This document shows positions 44,600 to 54,017 of a DNA stretch of 64,000 nt, piece after piece. Position 1 is the stretch's first letter; each line of letters starts with the position of its first letter. The position numbers and the translations under genes were made by a program. A model generated the notes under the pieces. It worked only from the letters and a program-made list of their open reading frames with translations. It ran no database searches and was not told the origin of the DNA. Where the stretch lies: the NCBI GenBank assembly GCA_963775245.1, contig CAVZID010000004.1:37821-101820 (forward strand), written 5' to 3'. This DNA comes from CAVSWT01 sp963775245 (GTDB lineage Bacteria; Bacteroidota; Ignavibacteria; Ignavibacteriales; Ignavibacteriaceae).

Positions 44600-45343
44600 T
44601 TACAAAATTTTAAAGTTCAATGATAACATTACAGTCAAAAAGTTAATTGAACGATCATGATCCTTTGGATCATTTGGGTTTGCTGCATCATTCAAATTAT
44701 AACTACTAGTTTGCGGAATGCCCCCAAAGCCATTTTGTGTATTACTGCTAAATTCTTTGCCCGTTAAATTTGCAAAATTATATTTTGCTTCTATGTCAAA
44801 AGAGAGCGGGAAAAAAGGAATTTCTACTAATGTACCAATCCCTAATGCTAAACCAATCCTATTTGTAGAATTTAAATTTGCTTCCGGGATAATATTATTA
44901 TCATACTTAGCATTTCCACTAAAAAAATTCATATTAAGGCTGCCGCTTATATATGGTTTTACAATTGGAAGAGGAAGTACATTATATTCAGCTCCAATAC
45001 CAACCGATAGTACCTTGAGTGAATTAGTATATTTTGAATTTACAATTCCGCTAAGGGTAGTTACCGGAATTGTGGAATTATCTGAAAGAGCGTTATAGGT
45101 CACATTTCCAACGAATGTAATCGGTATTGCTAAAAGGCCTACCCGGACTTTTCCTCCTAATGCATAACTCGATTTACCTAATGGATAATCATAAATACTA
45201 TAAATATCACCTTTAATATTTGAGGATTGAGGAATAAGTAAGCCTCCACCAACGCCCACGCTAATACTAACGGGTAATTGAGCAAACAAAGACAATGAGC
45301 TAAAAACAAATAGAACGCCTATTAAAGTTAACCTCTTAAACAT
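44600..45343 (-). CDS. outer membrane beta-barrel protein
   Basis: 247 residues. Signal peptide LIGVLFVFSSLSLFA-QLPVS. Glycine-rich alternating strands (SISVGVGGGLLIPQ, YALGGKVRVGLLAIPITFVG, LGIGTLVEIPFFPLSFDIE) and a final strand VMLSLNFKIL. Strong Shine-Dalgarno AAGGAGG. It interrupts the rpoZ-coaBC pair. Function unknown. Confidence 0.7.
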   Translation of the reverse strand: MFKRLTLIGVLFVFSSLSLFAQLPVSISVGVGGGLLIPQSSNIKGDIYSIYDYPLGKSSYALGGKVRVGLLAIPITFVGNVTYNALSDNSTIPVTTLSGIVNSKYTNSLKVLSVGIGAEYNVLPLPIVKPYISGSLNMNFFSGNAKYDNNIIPEANLNSTNRIGLALGIGTLVEIPFFPLSFDIEAKYNFANLTGKEFSSNTQNGFGGIPQTSSYNLNDAANPNDPKDHDRSINFLTVMLSLNFKIL

Positions 45344-45426
45344 TTATTCCTCCTTAGTTATTTGCGTAAATTTGCTTCAACTACATTTATTAGATGTAAA
45401 TCAGCTCCCCTTAATTCAATTAAATA

Positions 45427-45717
45427 TTATTTTTTATATTTAAATTTTATTTTACCGTCAAGCAATTCATTTAATGCTTGTATGTGAGGTTTTTCTCTTT
45501 TTTCAAAATCCAGAGAAATTTTTAATTGTGCAGGATTTTCAATGTCCTCAGCTTCATCCTCTGTAGTGCTGGTTGGAATAGTGCTGATTAAAGCATTATA
45601 TTCAATTTTATTTTCACTATTTATTTGCCGCCCGCGTTTTGAAGTAACGATAATTCCTTCGTAAACATTGGCTGCATTCTTATCAACTTCTCTTAAATCT
45701 ATCGGTGTTATTTCCAC
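45427..45717 (-). CDS. rpoZ: RNA polymerase omega subunit
   Basis: 96 residues from a GTG start with AAGGAG inside the end of gmk (5-bp spacing). The N-terminus VDKNAANVYEGIIVTSKRGRQIN is the omega signature for binding the beta-prime tail. A Bacteroidota-like acidic insert follows (TTEDEAEDIEN). Position after gmk matches the usual gmk-rpoZ order. Confidence 0.85.
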   Translation of the reverse strand: MEITPIDLREVDKNAANVYEGIIVTSKRGRQINSENKIEYNALISTIPTSTTEDEAEDIENPAQLKISLDFEKREKPHIQALNELLDGKIKFKYKK

Positions 45718-45722
45718 TTATA

Positions 45723-46301
45723 TTACTCCTTGTATATTATTTTTTTTATTAAACTTTTAACATCATGAACTGCTTTTTCCAAATCTTCATTGGGTATAAG
45801 ATAATCAAATTCATGCTTAAGACTCAATTCCATTTTTGCTCTCTCAATGCGCTTTTTAAGGTCTTCTTCGCTTTCAGTGTTACGGGCAGTCAGCCTTTTA
45901 ATCAATTCTTCTTTGCTCGGCGGAACAATATAAATTAGATGAGCGTTATGATAATTTTTTTTAATAGAAAGAGCGCCGTTTACATCAAGCTCAAGTAAAA
46001 CAGGATTTTGTGACCGGATGTTTTCATCTATAAAACTTTTAAGAGTCCCGTAATAATAATCATAAAATCTTTCCCATTCAGCAAATTCATTATTTTCAAT
46101 TTTCCTTTTGAATTCTTCTTCTGTTATAAAAAAATATTCAACTCCGTTTGTTTCATTATCTCTTTTTTTACGTGTAGTAGCTGAGATCGAAAAAATTATT
46201 TCCGGGAATTTATTTAAAATTCGTTTTACAATAGTAGTCTTTCCCGAACCGCTTGGAGCGGCAACAACAATTATTTCTCCTTGCTCTGTTTTCAAGCTCA
46301 C
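45723..46301 (-). CDS. gmk: guanylate kinase
   Basis: 192 residues; GMP to GDP. P-loop APSGSGKTTIVKRIL at the N-terminus, GMP-binding SATTRKKRDNETNGVEYFF, and LLELDVNGALSIKK. GTG start overlapping the yicC stop by 4 bases (GTGA), so translation is coupled. Confidence 0.95.
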   Translation of the reverse strand: MSLKTEQGEIIVVAAPSGSGKTTIVKRILNKFPEIIFSISATTRKKRDNETNGVEYFFITEEEFKRKIENNEFAEWERFYDYYYGTLKSFIDENIRSQNPVLLELDVNGALSIKKNYHNAHLIYIVPPSKEELIKRLTARNTESEEDLKKRIERAKMELSLKHEFDYLIPNEDLEKAVHDVKSLIKKIIYKE

Positions 46302-47170
46302 TCAATATTTTGAATTTGTTCACGAATTTTTTCTATTTCTTCTTTAATTAAAACTGCGTTATGAGTTATAATTGTAGAAATTGATTTTGAAGAAATTGTA
46401 TTTGCTTCACGGTTCATTTCCTGGCAAAGAAAATTTAATTTTCTACCGGGTTCGGATTCGTTCTCAATACTTTCAAGGAAAAATTTCAAATGACTTTTTA
46501 ATCTTACACACTCTTCTGTTATTTCAGATTTCTCGGCTATAACAGCAAGCTCTAATTCCAGCCTTTCATTATAAGGTGTTATGTCTTCAATTAATGTTTT
46601 AATTTTCTCTTTTAACTTATCAAAATATTCTTTAACACTTGCCCCAGACTGCTGCTGAATTATTTCCAGCTTCTCTTCAATTATTTTAATTCTTTTGGTT
46701 AAGTCTTTTGCTAACTCTTTTCCCTCATTCTTTTTCATTTTATTTAATTGAATGAGAGCATCACCAACTGCTTTTTTAATTATATCAACTTCTTCATCTG
46801 AAATCGAGTTATCGTTAATAGAAAAAACTTCTTTGTTATTCAGCAAATGCTCAAGCTTAATTTTTTCAGTAATCTTTGCTGCTTTTTTTAATTCTTTAAT
46901 TAAGCCAAGATAATTTTTTAGCTTTTCCTTATCAATAATATTTGCAGCATCCGAATTGGAATTATTTAGCTGAATAAAAACAGTCAGTTTTCCCCTTCCA
47001 ACTTTAGATTTAATGAACTCACGGATCTCGTATTCTTTGTTCGTCAAAGAAGAAGGAGTCTTGAGATAAATATCCAGAAACCTGCTGTTTATACTTTTGA
47101 TTTCAACTTCAACGGAAAAGTTTTTACTTTGGGCTAAACCTTTACCGTAGCCGGTCATGCTGTTTATCAT
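46298..47170 (-). CDS. yicC: YicC family endoribonuclease-type protein
   Basis: 290 residues. N-terminal INSMTGYGKG and the block VEVEIKSINSRFLDIYLKTP, then a long helical region and the C-terminal DUF1732 motif GRKLNFLCQEMNREANTISSKS. E. coli YicC acts as an RNase/adaptor in small-RNA turnover. First gene of the yicC-gmk-rpoZ operon. Confidence 0.93.
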   Translation of the reverse strand: MINSMTGYGKGLAQSKNFSVEVEIKSINSRFLDIYLKTPSSLTNKEYEIREFIKSKVGRGKLTVFIQLNNSNSDAANIIDKEKLKNYLGLIKELKKAAKITEKIKLEHLLNNKEVFSINDNSISDEEVDIIKKAVGDALIQLNKMKKNEGKELAKDLTKRIKIIEEKLEIIQQQSGASVKEYFDKLKEKIKTLIEDITPYNERLELELAVIAEKSEITEECVRLKSHLKFFLESIENESEPGRKLNFLCQEMNREANTISSKSISTIITHNAVLIKEEIEKIREQIQNIE

Positions 47171-47257
47171 AAAATCCTATAAAAAAGAAGTTAAAAATAA
47201 TGAATTTAGCAGTGGTTTACAAAATCAAATTTAAGCTTAAATGCTTGAAAATACACT

Positions 47258-49264
47258 TTAGAAAGCTTCCCCGATTCCGATATGAATTTGAAAATTACTA
47301 AAAAAATGTTTGTCCCAGGTATCCCATAAGTATTTCTTTAAATCTGGATCATAAAATTTCAGTCCAACATCAAGCCTGAATGGAGCAATTGCGGTATAAA
47401 CCCTGATTCCCAAACCAATTGCTTGCGCTATTTCATCAAAGCGAAACTGCTTGTATCCCAGCCAGGTATTACCGGCATCATAAAACATAGCCATACCAAA
47501 ACTTGAAAAAATTCTATACCTGTATTCAAGAGAACTTTCCAAAAGAAAAGTTCCGCCTTTATCCGTTAATCCCTGCACATTTTTATTTTCTTTTGGAATA
47601 AGCTGGTTAGAAGCCCATCCTCTGATTGAGTTACTACCTCCGGCAAAAAATGTTCTGTTAATTGGTATTTGATCGTAAGTACCAATATATTCCTGAAGTT
47701 GTCCAACTTTAAATTTGGCAGCTATAATATTATTTCTTTTTAAATCTACTGCATGATAATATGTTACATTAAAAAGAATTTTATAAAATAAGGCGCCATC
47801 AAAATTTGAATGAAAAGCTTTTTGCACCAAATAAGGTATTGCATTCGCTTCTTCTAATTGAAATGAAAGGTTATATCCCTGGGTGGGAAAAAGAATATTA
47901 TCAACTGCCGTTTTTCCAAATTCAGCACCAATTACTGAAATGAATTTTTTAGAAAGGCTGTCTTGAGGTTCCTGTCTATAATATTCGTATACTTGTTCAA
48001 TATTATAATAAGTACTTAAGAAATTGAAAAATGTAAAGCTTGGGAATTCAAATTCGAAAGTGATTTGTGAGCCATATTTTGTGTAATTAGTTGAAGGTTT
48101 CTTATTTACTGTAGCGTAAGTTTCCCAAGTTCCGAAAATAGGTTTGCCAAATAAATAGGGTTGTTCAATTACTAATCTGGAATCAATATAACCAAGTAAA
48201 GTCGTATCTCTAAAAGAAAATTTCTTAAAGAAAGGAAGGAAATCCGAATGAAAAATATTTTGTATACCTACTGCTCCTCTTAAAGTTAGTTTTCTTGCGT
48301 CACCTAGAAAATTTTTCCTAAGGTATGATGCACCAAGCCCAAAATTAAAAAGGTTTTCCTGGTTGTTAGCTATTATTTCCGGAGCTAATTGATTTAATAA
48401 ACCGACATTTCCATCAAGCTGAATGTTAACTTTGTTGCTTGAAGTATCAGCAACTCCTCTTAAATTAACAGAGTTAAATAAATCAGTCCTGAATAATCTA
48501 ACCTGGTTTCTTTTTATCTTGCCAAGATCATAAAATTCTCCAGGATTAATTTTTACAATATCACGTAAAAGCTTATCGCTTACTAAATATTCCCCAGGCC
48601 CGCTTTTATTAATAAGAATTGAGTCGACTGTATAAAAATTCCCTGTGGTAAAATATATTTTAAAATTTGCACGATTTTGAGTTGTATCCTTAATAATAAT
48701 TGTACTATCAAATCTTGAATACATGTACCCGCTATTTTGCAAAGCTGAAACAGATTCATTAATTCCCTGCTTTAATTCATCCTGGGAATATCTTTCGGTT
48801 GAGTCAAATGTTACGTCTTCATAAATTACTTTTTTAGGCTCGGGAGGAATTTTAGCAATCCCAAATACTTTTGTTGCACCAAAAAATGATGTTGAGTTTT
48901 CAGTAATTAAATAAGTAAGAGATACATCGTGGGAACTTGTATCTAATTTATATTTATAACCAAATTTGGAATTAAAAAAACCATTGGCTTGATAAAATTC
49001 TTTTAACGCTTCGATATCGATAGGAATATTTGTGGAATCAAAATAAACAGGTTCGTTGCCCAGACTGCTTGAAATAGAATTTAAAAATTTCCAAAACCAC
49101 CAGGGCGTTTGCTTAGATTGAATTACGTCTTCAAGCTGTGAAGTGGAAATATCATGATTTCCTTCAAATGTAATAGACGTTAATTCATAAGGCTGCCCGT
49201 TTTGCCCTATTAGGGAAATTGAAAACACAAAAATTAAAAATAAAGTTATTTTGATAAAACGCAT
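47258..49264 (-). CDS. BamA/TamA-family outer membrane assembly protein
   Basis: 668 residues. Signal peptide KITLFLIFVFSISLIGQ. The N-terminal half has POTRA-like repeats (LTSITFEGNHDISTSQLEDVI at about 25, YTVDSILINKSG at about 210). The C-terminal Omp85 barrel has the conserved FFAGGSNSIRGWASNQL (VRGF-like) at about 540 and RLDVGLKF near the end. At this length it has 2-3 POTRAs, closer to TamA than BamA. Acts in inserting or translocating proteins at the outer membrane; partner unknown. Confidence 0.85.
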   Translation of the reverse strand: MRFIKITLFLIFVFSISLIGQNGQPYELTSITFEGNHDISTSQLEDVIQSKQTPWWFWKFLNSISSSLGNEPVYFDSTNIPIDIEALKEFYQANGFFNSKFGYKYKLDTSSHDVSLTYLITENSTSFFGATKVFGIAKIPPEPKKVIYEDVTFDSTERYSQDELKQGINESVSALQNSGYMYSRFDSTIIIKDTTQNRANFKIYFTTGNFYTVDSILINKSGPGEYLVSDKLLRDIVKINPGEFYDLGKIKRNQVRLFRTDLFNSVNLRGVADTSSNKVNIQLDGNVGLLNQLAPEIIANNQENLFNFGLGASYLRKNFLGDARKLTLRGAVGIQNIFHSDFLPFFKKFSFRDTTLLGYIDSRLVIEQPYLFGKPIFGTWETYATVNKKPSTNYTKYGSQITFEFEFPSFTFFNFLSTYYNIEQVYEYYRQEPQDSLSKKFISVIGAEFGKTAVDNILFPTQGYNLSFQLEEANAIPYLVQKAFHSNFDGALFYKILFNVTYYHAVDLKRNNIIAAKFKVGQLQEYIGTYDQIPINRTFFAGGSNSIRGWASNQLIPKENKNVQGLTDKGGTFLLESSLEYRYRIFSSFGMAMFYDAGNTWLGYKQFRFDEIAQAIGLGIRVYTAIAPFRLDVGLKFYDPDLKKYLWDTWDKHFFSNFQIHIGIGEAF

Positions 49265-49325
49265 TACCAGGGGTTATAATTACAATTTCTTATTTGTGAT
49301 TATTTAAAGATGAATTAAAATCCAA

Positions 49326-49949
49326 TTACAAGTTTAACTCAATATCTTTTGAAATAATTTTTAATGATGGGTAATCATTCGTAAAATTCTTGACGAAATA
49401 ATCTTTTACTTCCTTATTCTTAATATTCTCAGAAAGGAAAAGAGAAATTGATTCACTTTGCTCTATAATTAAATGAGCGTAATAAACCTGGCTGCTGTCA
49501 TAATCAACAATATAACTGTAGACTTCACCACCGCCGCTGCCTAAAAAATAGTCCAAAGAATTATAATAGATTAAATCATAATTATAAGCCGGAAGATTTA
49601 TTCTCTTTACAAGGCTTTCGCTAAATGATCCATCCAGCAGACCACTTTGAAAAACAGTTTTTAAAGAACCATTGCTATATTTCATCAAATCAAATTTAAT
49701 ACCCCAATCTTTAGAATTATTTATTTCTATTCCCGTAGCTATTTCTATCGATGTATCCATATCATAACTTCCTTTATATGCAAATGCCACTTCGCTGCCA
49801 AGTGCTTTTGATGCCTCACTCGCTGCAATTTGCGGATCACTAAAGTCAGGTGCTTTTAAGGAAGAATTATTACTTTTATCTTTATTATTACACCTAAAGA
49901 GAAATAATGCGAAAAGTAAAACCAGCAAATATTTTTTATTTGATAACAA
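49326..49949 (-). CDS. putative lipoprotein
   Basis: 207 residues. Starts at TTG (no ATG before the signal) and has a lipoprotein signal LLVLLFALFLFRC with Cys at about 20. The mature part has no recognised domain (SEASKALGSEVAFAYKGSYDMDT). Its start overlaps the end of the L,D-transpeptidase gene by 14 bp, so the two are co-transcribed and may act together. Confidence 0.55.
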   Translation of the reverse strand: MLSNKKYLLVLLFALFLFRCNNKDKSNNSSLKAPDFSDPQIAASEASKALGSEVAFAYKGSYDMDTSIEIATGIEINNSKDWGIKFDLMKYSNGSLKTVFQSGLLDGSFSESLVKRINLPAYNYDLIYYNSLDYFLGSGGGEVYSYIVDYDSSQVYYAHLIIEQSESISLFLSENIKNKEVKDYFVKNFTNDYPSLKIISKDIELNL

Positions 49950-50628
49950 CTTTGGTTCCTTTCTTTACAACAGAACAAATTTCATCAATATCTTCATTAC
50001 TTACTGCGATTGAACCGTTAGTCCAGTTAAATACAAAGGGAAGATTTTTAAATATATAATCCATCCTTCCAATTCCATGGATTCCTATATCTCCTCCTAA
50101 CTCAGTTTTCAATGTCGGGCATTCGGCGTAATAATATTCAAACCTAAGTTCATCGTATTCCTTCTGAGTAATTAAGCCTTTACGCAGCCCTTCTGCATCA
50201 TCAGTTAGATTAGGATAATTTAATCTTAAAAATTTATAGTATACATTAGATGTATCTATCGAACATATTTTATATTCACCAACAGGTGTAGAATAATCGT
50301 TTGCTTTTGTTTTAGGTAATGCGACGTTTTTTCCAAATGAAGCCCGGTATGATTTAATAAAAATTGTGTCCTGGTATAAATTAACTGTATAGGTGCTGCG
50401 GTTGATATAAAGTACAGGGTCATCAATTTGGCTGATACCTTTATCGTGCATTGCTTCCGACAACGGTACTTCGCGTAAATTTAAAACTATCCCGTAAACT
50501 ACAACTCCAGCTAAGAAAACAATTATGCCTCCACTAAAAATTACTACATTTCTTATCGTAGTTTTATTTATATAATTTTTAACGGCAGCAGCATTAAAAG
50601 AAAAATTTCTATTCTTATTTTTTTCCAT
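49936..50628 (-). CDS. L,D-transpeptidase family (YkuD) protein with Ser at the catalytic Cys position
   Basis: 230 residues. One membrane helix (VVIFSGGIIVFLAGVVVYGIVL, about 27-50), then a YkuD domain: KTKANDYSTPVGEYKIC, the active-site His in GDIGIHGIGRMD, and the C-terminal block NWTNGSIAVSNEDIDEIC. Family members read (D/N)WTxGCIA here, with Cys as the nucleophile that crosslinks peptidoglycan. Here the codon is TCA (Ser206), two base changes from either Cys codon, so a single read error does not explain it. It is either catalytically altered or inactive. Confidence 0.8.
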   Translation of the reverse strand: MEKNKNRNFSFNAAAVKNYINKTTIRNVVIFSGGIIVFLAGVVVYGIVLNLREVPLSEAMHDKGISQIDDPVLYINRSTYTVNLYQDTIFIKSYRASFGKNVALPKTKANDYSTPVGEYKICSIDTSNVYYKFLRLNYPNLTDDAEGLRKGLITQKEYDELRFEYYYAECPTLKTELGGDIGIHGIGRMDYIFKNLPFVFNWTNGSIAVSNEDIDEICSVVKKGTKVVIK

Positions 50629-50713
50629 TAATTGTTTTTCTTATTAACGGAGTGAAAGAAAACCCGCACTTAGCGAATCAAAATTAACTAAAAATGTTTA
50701 ACTTTTAAACGAA

Positions 50714-50744
50714 CATAAAAAAAGGCGAACAAATGATTCGCCTT
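50714..50744 (-). terminator. rho-independent terminator after frr
   Basis: The minus strand reads AAGGCGAA, a 7-nt loop, TTCGCCTT, then a T run. Located 43 bp after the frr stop; ends the rplM-...-frr transcript. Confidence 0.8.
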
Positions 50745-50786
50745 ATTTAATAATAAATATTTTTATCCGGCAGCTGCCAGATAAAA

Positions 50787-51341
50787 TTATACTTCCATAA
50801 TTTCTTTTTCTTTATGCTTCAGAATTTCATCCACCATTTTTGTGTGTTCATCAGTTAGCTTTTGAACTTCATCCTCAGCATCTTTTAGCTGATCCTCAGA
50901 AATTTTTTTATCTTTTTCTTCTCGTTTCAAATGATCGTTAGCATCTCTTCTAACATTCCTGATTGCAACCTTTATATCTTCTCCAAATTTTTTAATAAGC
51001 TTTACAAAATCTTTTCTTCTTTCTTCTGTTAAAGGAGGAACAGGAATTCTGATGTTTGTTCCATCACTGACAGGATTAAAACCAATATTAGCTTCAAGTA
51101 TTGCTTTTTCTACTGCCGGTACAATAGACTTATCCCATGGAGTAATTGAAAGAGAATGAGCATCAAGTACAGATAAATTACCAACCTGGTTGATGGGAGT
51201 CATATTTCCATAATAATCAACCTTAACTCCATCTAGTAAAGCAGTGGTTGCCTTGCCGGTTCTAACTTTCGACAATTCACTTCTAAAAGCTTCAATAGAT
51301 TTATTCATTCTATCTTTTGCGTCTTTAATTATTTTTTCCAT
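50787..51341 (-). CDS. frr: ribosome recycling factor
   Basis: 184 residues, standard size. Splits post-termination ribosomes together with EF-G. RTGKATTALLDGVKVDYYG and the C-terminal helical segment KKISEDQLKDAEDEVQKLTD are typical. Follows pyrH by 28 bp. Confidence 0.97.
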   Translation of the reverse strand: MEKIIKDAKDRMNKSIEAFRSELSKVRTGKATTALLDGVKVDYYGNMTPINQVGNLSVLDAHSLSITPWDKSIVPAVEKAILEANIGFNPVSDGTNIRIPVPPLTEERRKDFVKLIKKFGEDIKVAIRNVRRDANDHLKREEKDKKISEDQLKDAEDEVQKLTDEHTKMVDEILKHKEKEIMEV

Positions 51342-51369
51342 TATGACCTCTGAAAAATTATTAAATTTT

Positions 51370-52101
51370 TTAAGAAGCTACTTCTGTATTATCAATAAAG
51401 GTTCCTATAGATTCACCCATAACTAACTTCAATAGGTTATCCGGAACATCCATATTAAAAACTATCATGGGCAAATTATTTTCCTGGCAAAGACTAACAG
51501 CAGTTAAATCCATTACTCTTAAATTCTTTTTAAGAATATCCAGGTAAGATATATTATTAAACTTAACCGCATTGGAATTTTTTTCCGGATCGGAATCATA
51601 AACGCCGTCAACACGTGTCCCTTTTACAATTACATCTGCTTCAATTTCAACTGCTCTTAGTGAAGCTGCCGTATCTGTACTGAAATAAGGATGTCCGGTT
51701 CCAGCACCAAAGATCACTACTCTTCCCTTTTCAAGATGCCTAATCGCACGTCTTCTAATATAATGTTCTGCAACTTCATGAATTTCAATTGCACTTAACA
51801 ACCGCGTATAAATTCCTTTATTCTCAATTGCATTCTGAAGAGCGAGAGAGTTTATCATAGTTGCAAGCATCCCCATTTGATCTCCGGTTACCCTGTCAAT
51901 TCCATATTCACCAGCACTTAAGCCTCTGTATATGTTGCCGCCTCCTATTACTATTCCAAGCTCAACTCCGACATTTTTTACTTTTTGAATTTCATTTGAA
52001 AAAAAATCAAGAACTTTCGAATCAATACCGAAGCCTTTTTCACCCATTAATGATTCACCGCTTAGCTTAAGAAGTACTCTTTTGAATTTTAAATTACTCA
52101 T
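51370..52101 (-). CDS. pyrH: UMP kinase
   Basis: 243 residues; UMP to UDP. Amino-acid-kinase fold with LKLSGESLMGEKGFGID, GGGNIYRGLSAG, and the nucleotide loop GTGHPYFSTDTAASLRA. Lies in the conserved tsf-pyrH-frr order, but a terminator-like hairpin separates it from tsf. Confidence 0.97.
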   Translation of the reverse strand: MSNLKFKRVLLKLSGESLMGEKGFGIDSKVLDFFSNEIQKVKNVGVELGIVIGGGNIYRGLSAGEYGIDRVTGDQMGMLATMINSLALQNAIENKGIYTRLLSAIEIHEVAEHYIRRRAIRHLEKGRVVIFGAGTGHPYFSTDTAASLRAVEIEADVIVKGTRVDGVYDSDPEKNSNAVKFNNISYLDILKKNLRVMDLTAVSLCQENNLPMIVFNMDVPDNLLKLVMGESIGTFIDNTEVAS

Positions 52102-52130
52102 ATAAATTTTTCGATTGTGTAGGATTAAAT

Positions 52131-52163
52131 ATAAAAAAAGGTCTTAATAAATTTAAGACCTTT
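52131..52163 (-). terminator. terminator-like hairpin between tsf and pyrH
   Basis: An 11-bp perfect stem AAAGGTCTTAA / TTAAGACCTTT followed on the minus strand by a T run. It lies 12 bp after the tsf stop and should reduce read-through into pyrH-frr. Confidence 0.75.
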
Positions 52164-52174
52164 CTGATAAAAGA

Positions 52175-53032
52175 TTATTTATTTTCGTCACTTAGATGGA
52201 ACCGGCGAAATAAGGAAAGTTTTGCCTCTGTTCCGTTTTTTGAATTGAATTGCTTGATAAGATCACCAACAACAATAGAATTGTCTTTGATAAACATCTG
52301 TTCGATCAAGCAATTTTCCTGGTAAAATTTATTTAGTTTACCGTTAGCAATTTTATCTAAAATCTGTTCAGGCTTACCTTCTTTTTTAGCAATCTCTTTA
52401 TAGATCTCAATCTCTTTTTCAATCGTATCTTTAGGTATTTCTTCTCTATAAACAGCGATAGGTTTCATTGCGGCAACCTGCATTGCAATGTCTTTACCAA
52501 TGTTAGTAAGGTCTTCCTTATTATTTGTTACCTTATCAAATTTAACCAGCACGCCAAGCTTTGACCCTAAATGAACGTAATCAACTACAAGACTTTCAGG
52601 ATCCTTTTCAATGGCAAAACGGGAAACTTCAATTTTCTCACCGACTTTTCCTAAAACATCATTCAACTTTGTTTTTAATTCAGCGTTATCATTTAAAAGC
52701 GCTTCAACATCTTTCGGTTCTTTATTAAAAACCGTATCTAAAACTGAGTTAGCAAAATTTGTAAAGTCATCACTTTTTGCTACAAAATCGGTTTCGCAAT
52801 TAACTTCAACAATAGCACCTTTGCTTCCGTCATCGGAAACTTTTGTAACTATTAGTCCTTCGTTGGCAGATTTTTCAGCTCTTTTAGCAGCAACAGATGC
52901 GCCTTTTTTTCTAAGCACTTCAATTGCTTTGGTTAAATCACCCTCGGCTTCGGTAAGAGCCTTTTTGCAGTCCATCATACCTGCGCCGGTTTTTTTTCTT
53001 AATTCATTAACTTGTGCAGCAGTAATAGCCAT
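52175..53032 (-). CDS. tsf: elongation factor Ts
   Basis: 285 residues. Regenerates EF-Tu-GTP. N-terminal UBA-like VNELRKKTGAGMMDCKKALTE and EVNCETDFVAKSDDF are diagnostic. Shine-Dalgarno AAGGAAG. 20 bp after rpsB. Confidence 0.97.
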   Translation of the reverse strand: MAITAAQVNELRKKTGAGMMDCKKALTEAEGDLTKAIEVLRKKGASVAAKRAEKSANEGLIVTKVSDDGSKGAIVEVNCETDFVAKSDDFTNFANSVLDTVFNKEPKDVEALLNDNAELKTKLNDVLGKVGEKIEVSRFAIEKDPESLVVDYVHLGSKLGVLVKFDKVTNNKEDLTNIGKDIAMQVAAMKPIAVYREEIPKDTIEKEIEIYKEIAKKEGKPEQILDKIANGKLNKFYQENCLIEQMFIKDNSIVVGDLIKQFNSKNGTEAKLSLFRRFHLSDENK

Positions 53033-53052
53033 GATAATAATCTTCCTTTAAT

Positions 53053-53913
53053 TTATTCATCCGAAGTTTCTGTTTTTTCTTTAGCTTCGGCTGCTTCTTT
53101 TGCTTGAGCTTTTTCTTTAGCTTCGGCCGCTTCTTTTGCTTGAGCTTTTTCCTTAGCCTCAGCTTTTTGTTCTTCGCGTTGTTTTTTTATTCTCTCGTTT
53201 TCAGCAGCTTCTTCGGCTTTATGTTCTTTAGCTTTAATGTTACCTTCAATAACAGCATCAGCTATGTATTTAACAATTAGTTCAACTGTTTTAACAGCAT
53301 CATCATTTGCAGGAATTAAATAATCAACCGGGTCCGGATCGCAATTAGTATCAACAACTGCAAATACAGGGATGTTCAATCTTTTTGCTTCTTTAATTGC
53401 AATTGATTCTTTTTTAATATCCACCACAAACATTGCTCCAGGCAGCCTATTCATCGATTCAACACCTTCGAGAACTTTTTTCAGCTTGTCTTTTTCTCTT
53501 GTTAAAAAGAGACGCTCTTTCTTTGTTATCTTATCGAAAGTTCCGTCGGTTTCCTGCTTTTCAATATTGGTCAATCTTTTGATACTTTTCCTGATGGTAG
53601 AAAAATTTGTAAGCATTCCGCCGAGCCATCTTTCGCTCACCCAGTTTGATTCGCTTCTTCTTGCTTCCTGTTCAATAACATTCTTTGCTTGTTTCTTTGT
53701 CCCAACAAATAAGACTCTTCTTCCATCAGAAACTAAATTAGAAAGCTTTTCTGCGCAGTCCGTAATATTGGTTTGTGTTTTTTTAAGATCGATGATGTGA
53801 ATCCCGTTTTTCTCCATAAAAATATATGGCTTCATTTTGGGATTCCAACGGCGTGTAAGATGACCGAAATGTGCCCCAGCTTCAATAAGCTGAGTTAATT
53901 CAACTTTTTGCAT
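53053..53913 (-). CDS. rpsB: ribosomal protein S2 with a charged repeat tail
   Basis: 286 residues. Core S2 (LIEAGAHFGHLTRRWNPKM, WLGGMLTNFSTIRKSI, NIPVFAVVDTNCDPDPVDY) is intact. The last 55 residues are an Ala/Glu/Lys coiled tail with two 12-residue repeats of the AQAKEAAEAKEK type, encoded by an exact 36-bp tandem period (53078-53113 and 53114-53149). Such tails occur in Bacteroidota S2 proteins. Confidence 0.97.
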   Translation of the reverse strand: MQKVELTQLIEAGAHFGHLTRRWNPKMKPYIFMEKNGIHIIDLKKTQTNITDCAEKLSNLVSDGRRVLFVGTKKQAKNVIEQEARRSESNWVSERWLGGMLTNFSTIRKSIKRLTNIEKQETDGTFDKITKKERLFLTREKDKLKKVLEGVESMNRLPGAMFVVDIKKESIAIKEAKRLNIPVFAVVDTNCDPDPVDYLIPANDDAVKTVELIVKYIADAVIEGNIKAKEHKAEEAAENERIKKQREEQKAEAKEKAQAKEAAEAKEKAQAKEAAEAKEKTETSDE

Positions 53914-54017
53914 TTTTACTCCTGTTTATCTTCTACTTTCTTCTCTTTTACCTTTAATCCCTTTAAATTGGGACACAGGGGGTAAATCCGAAAGTATGAA
54001 TAATGTTGTTAAATAAA

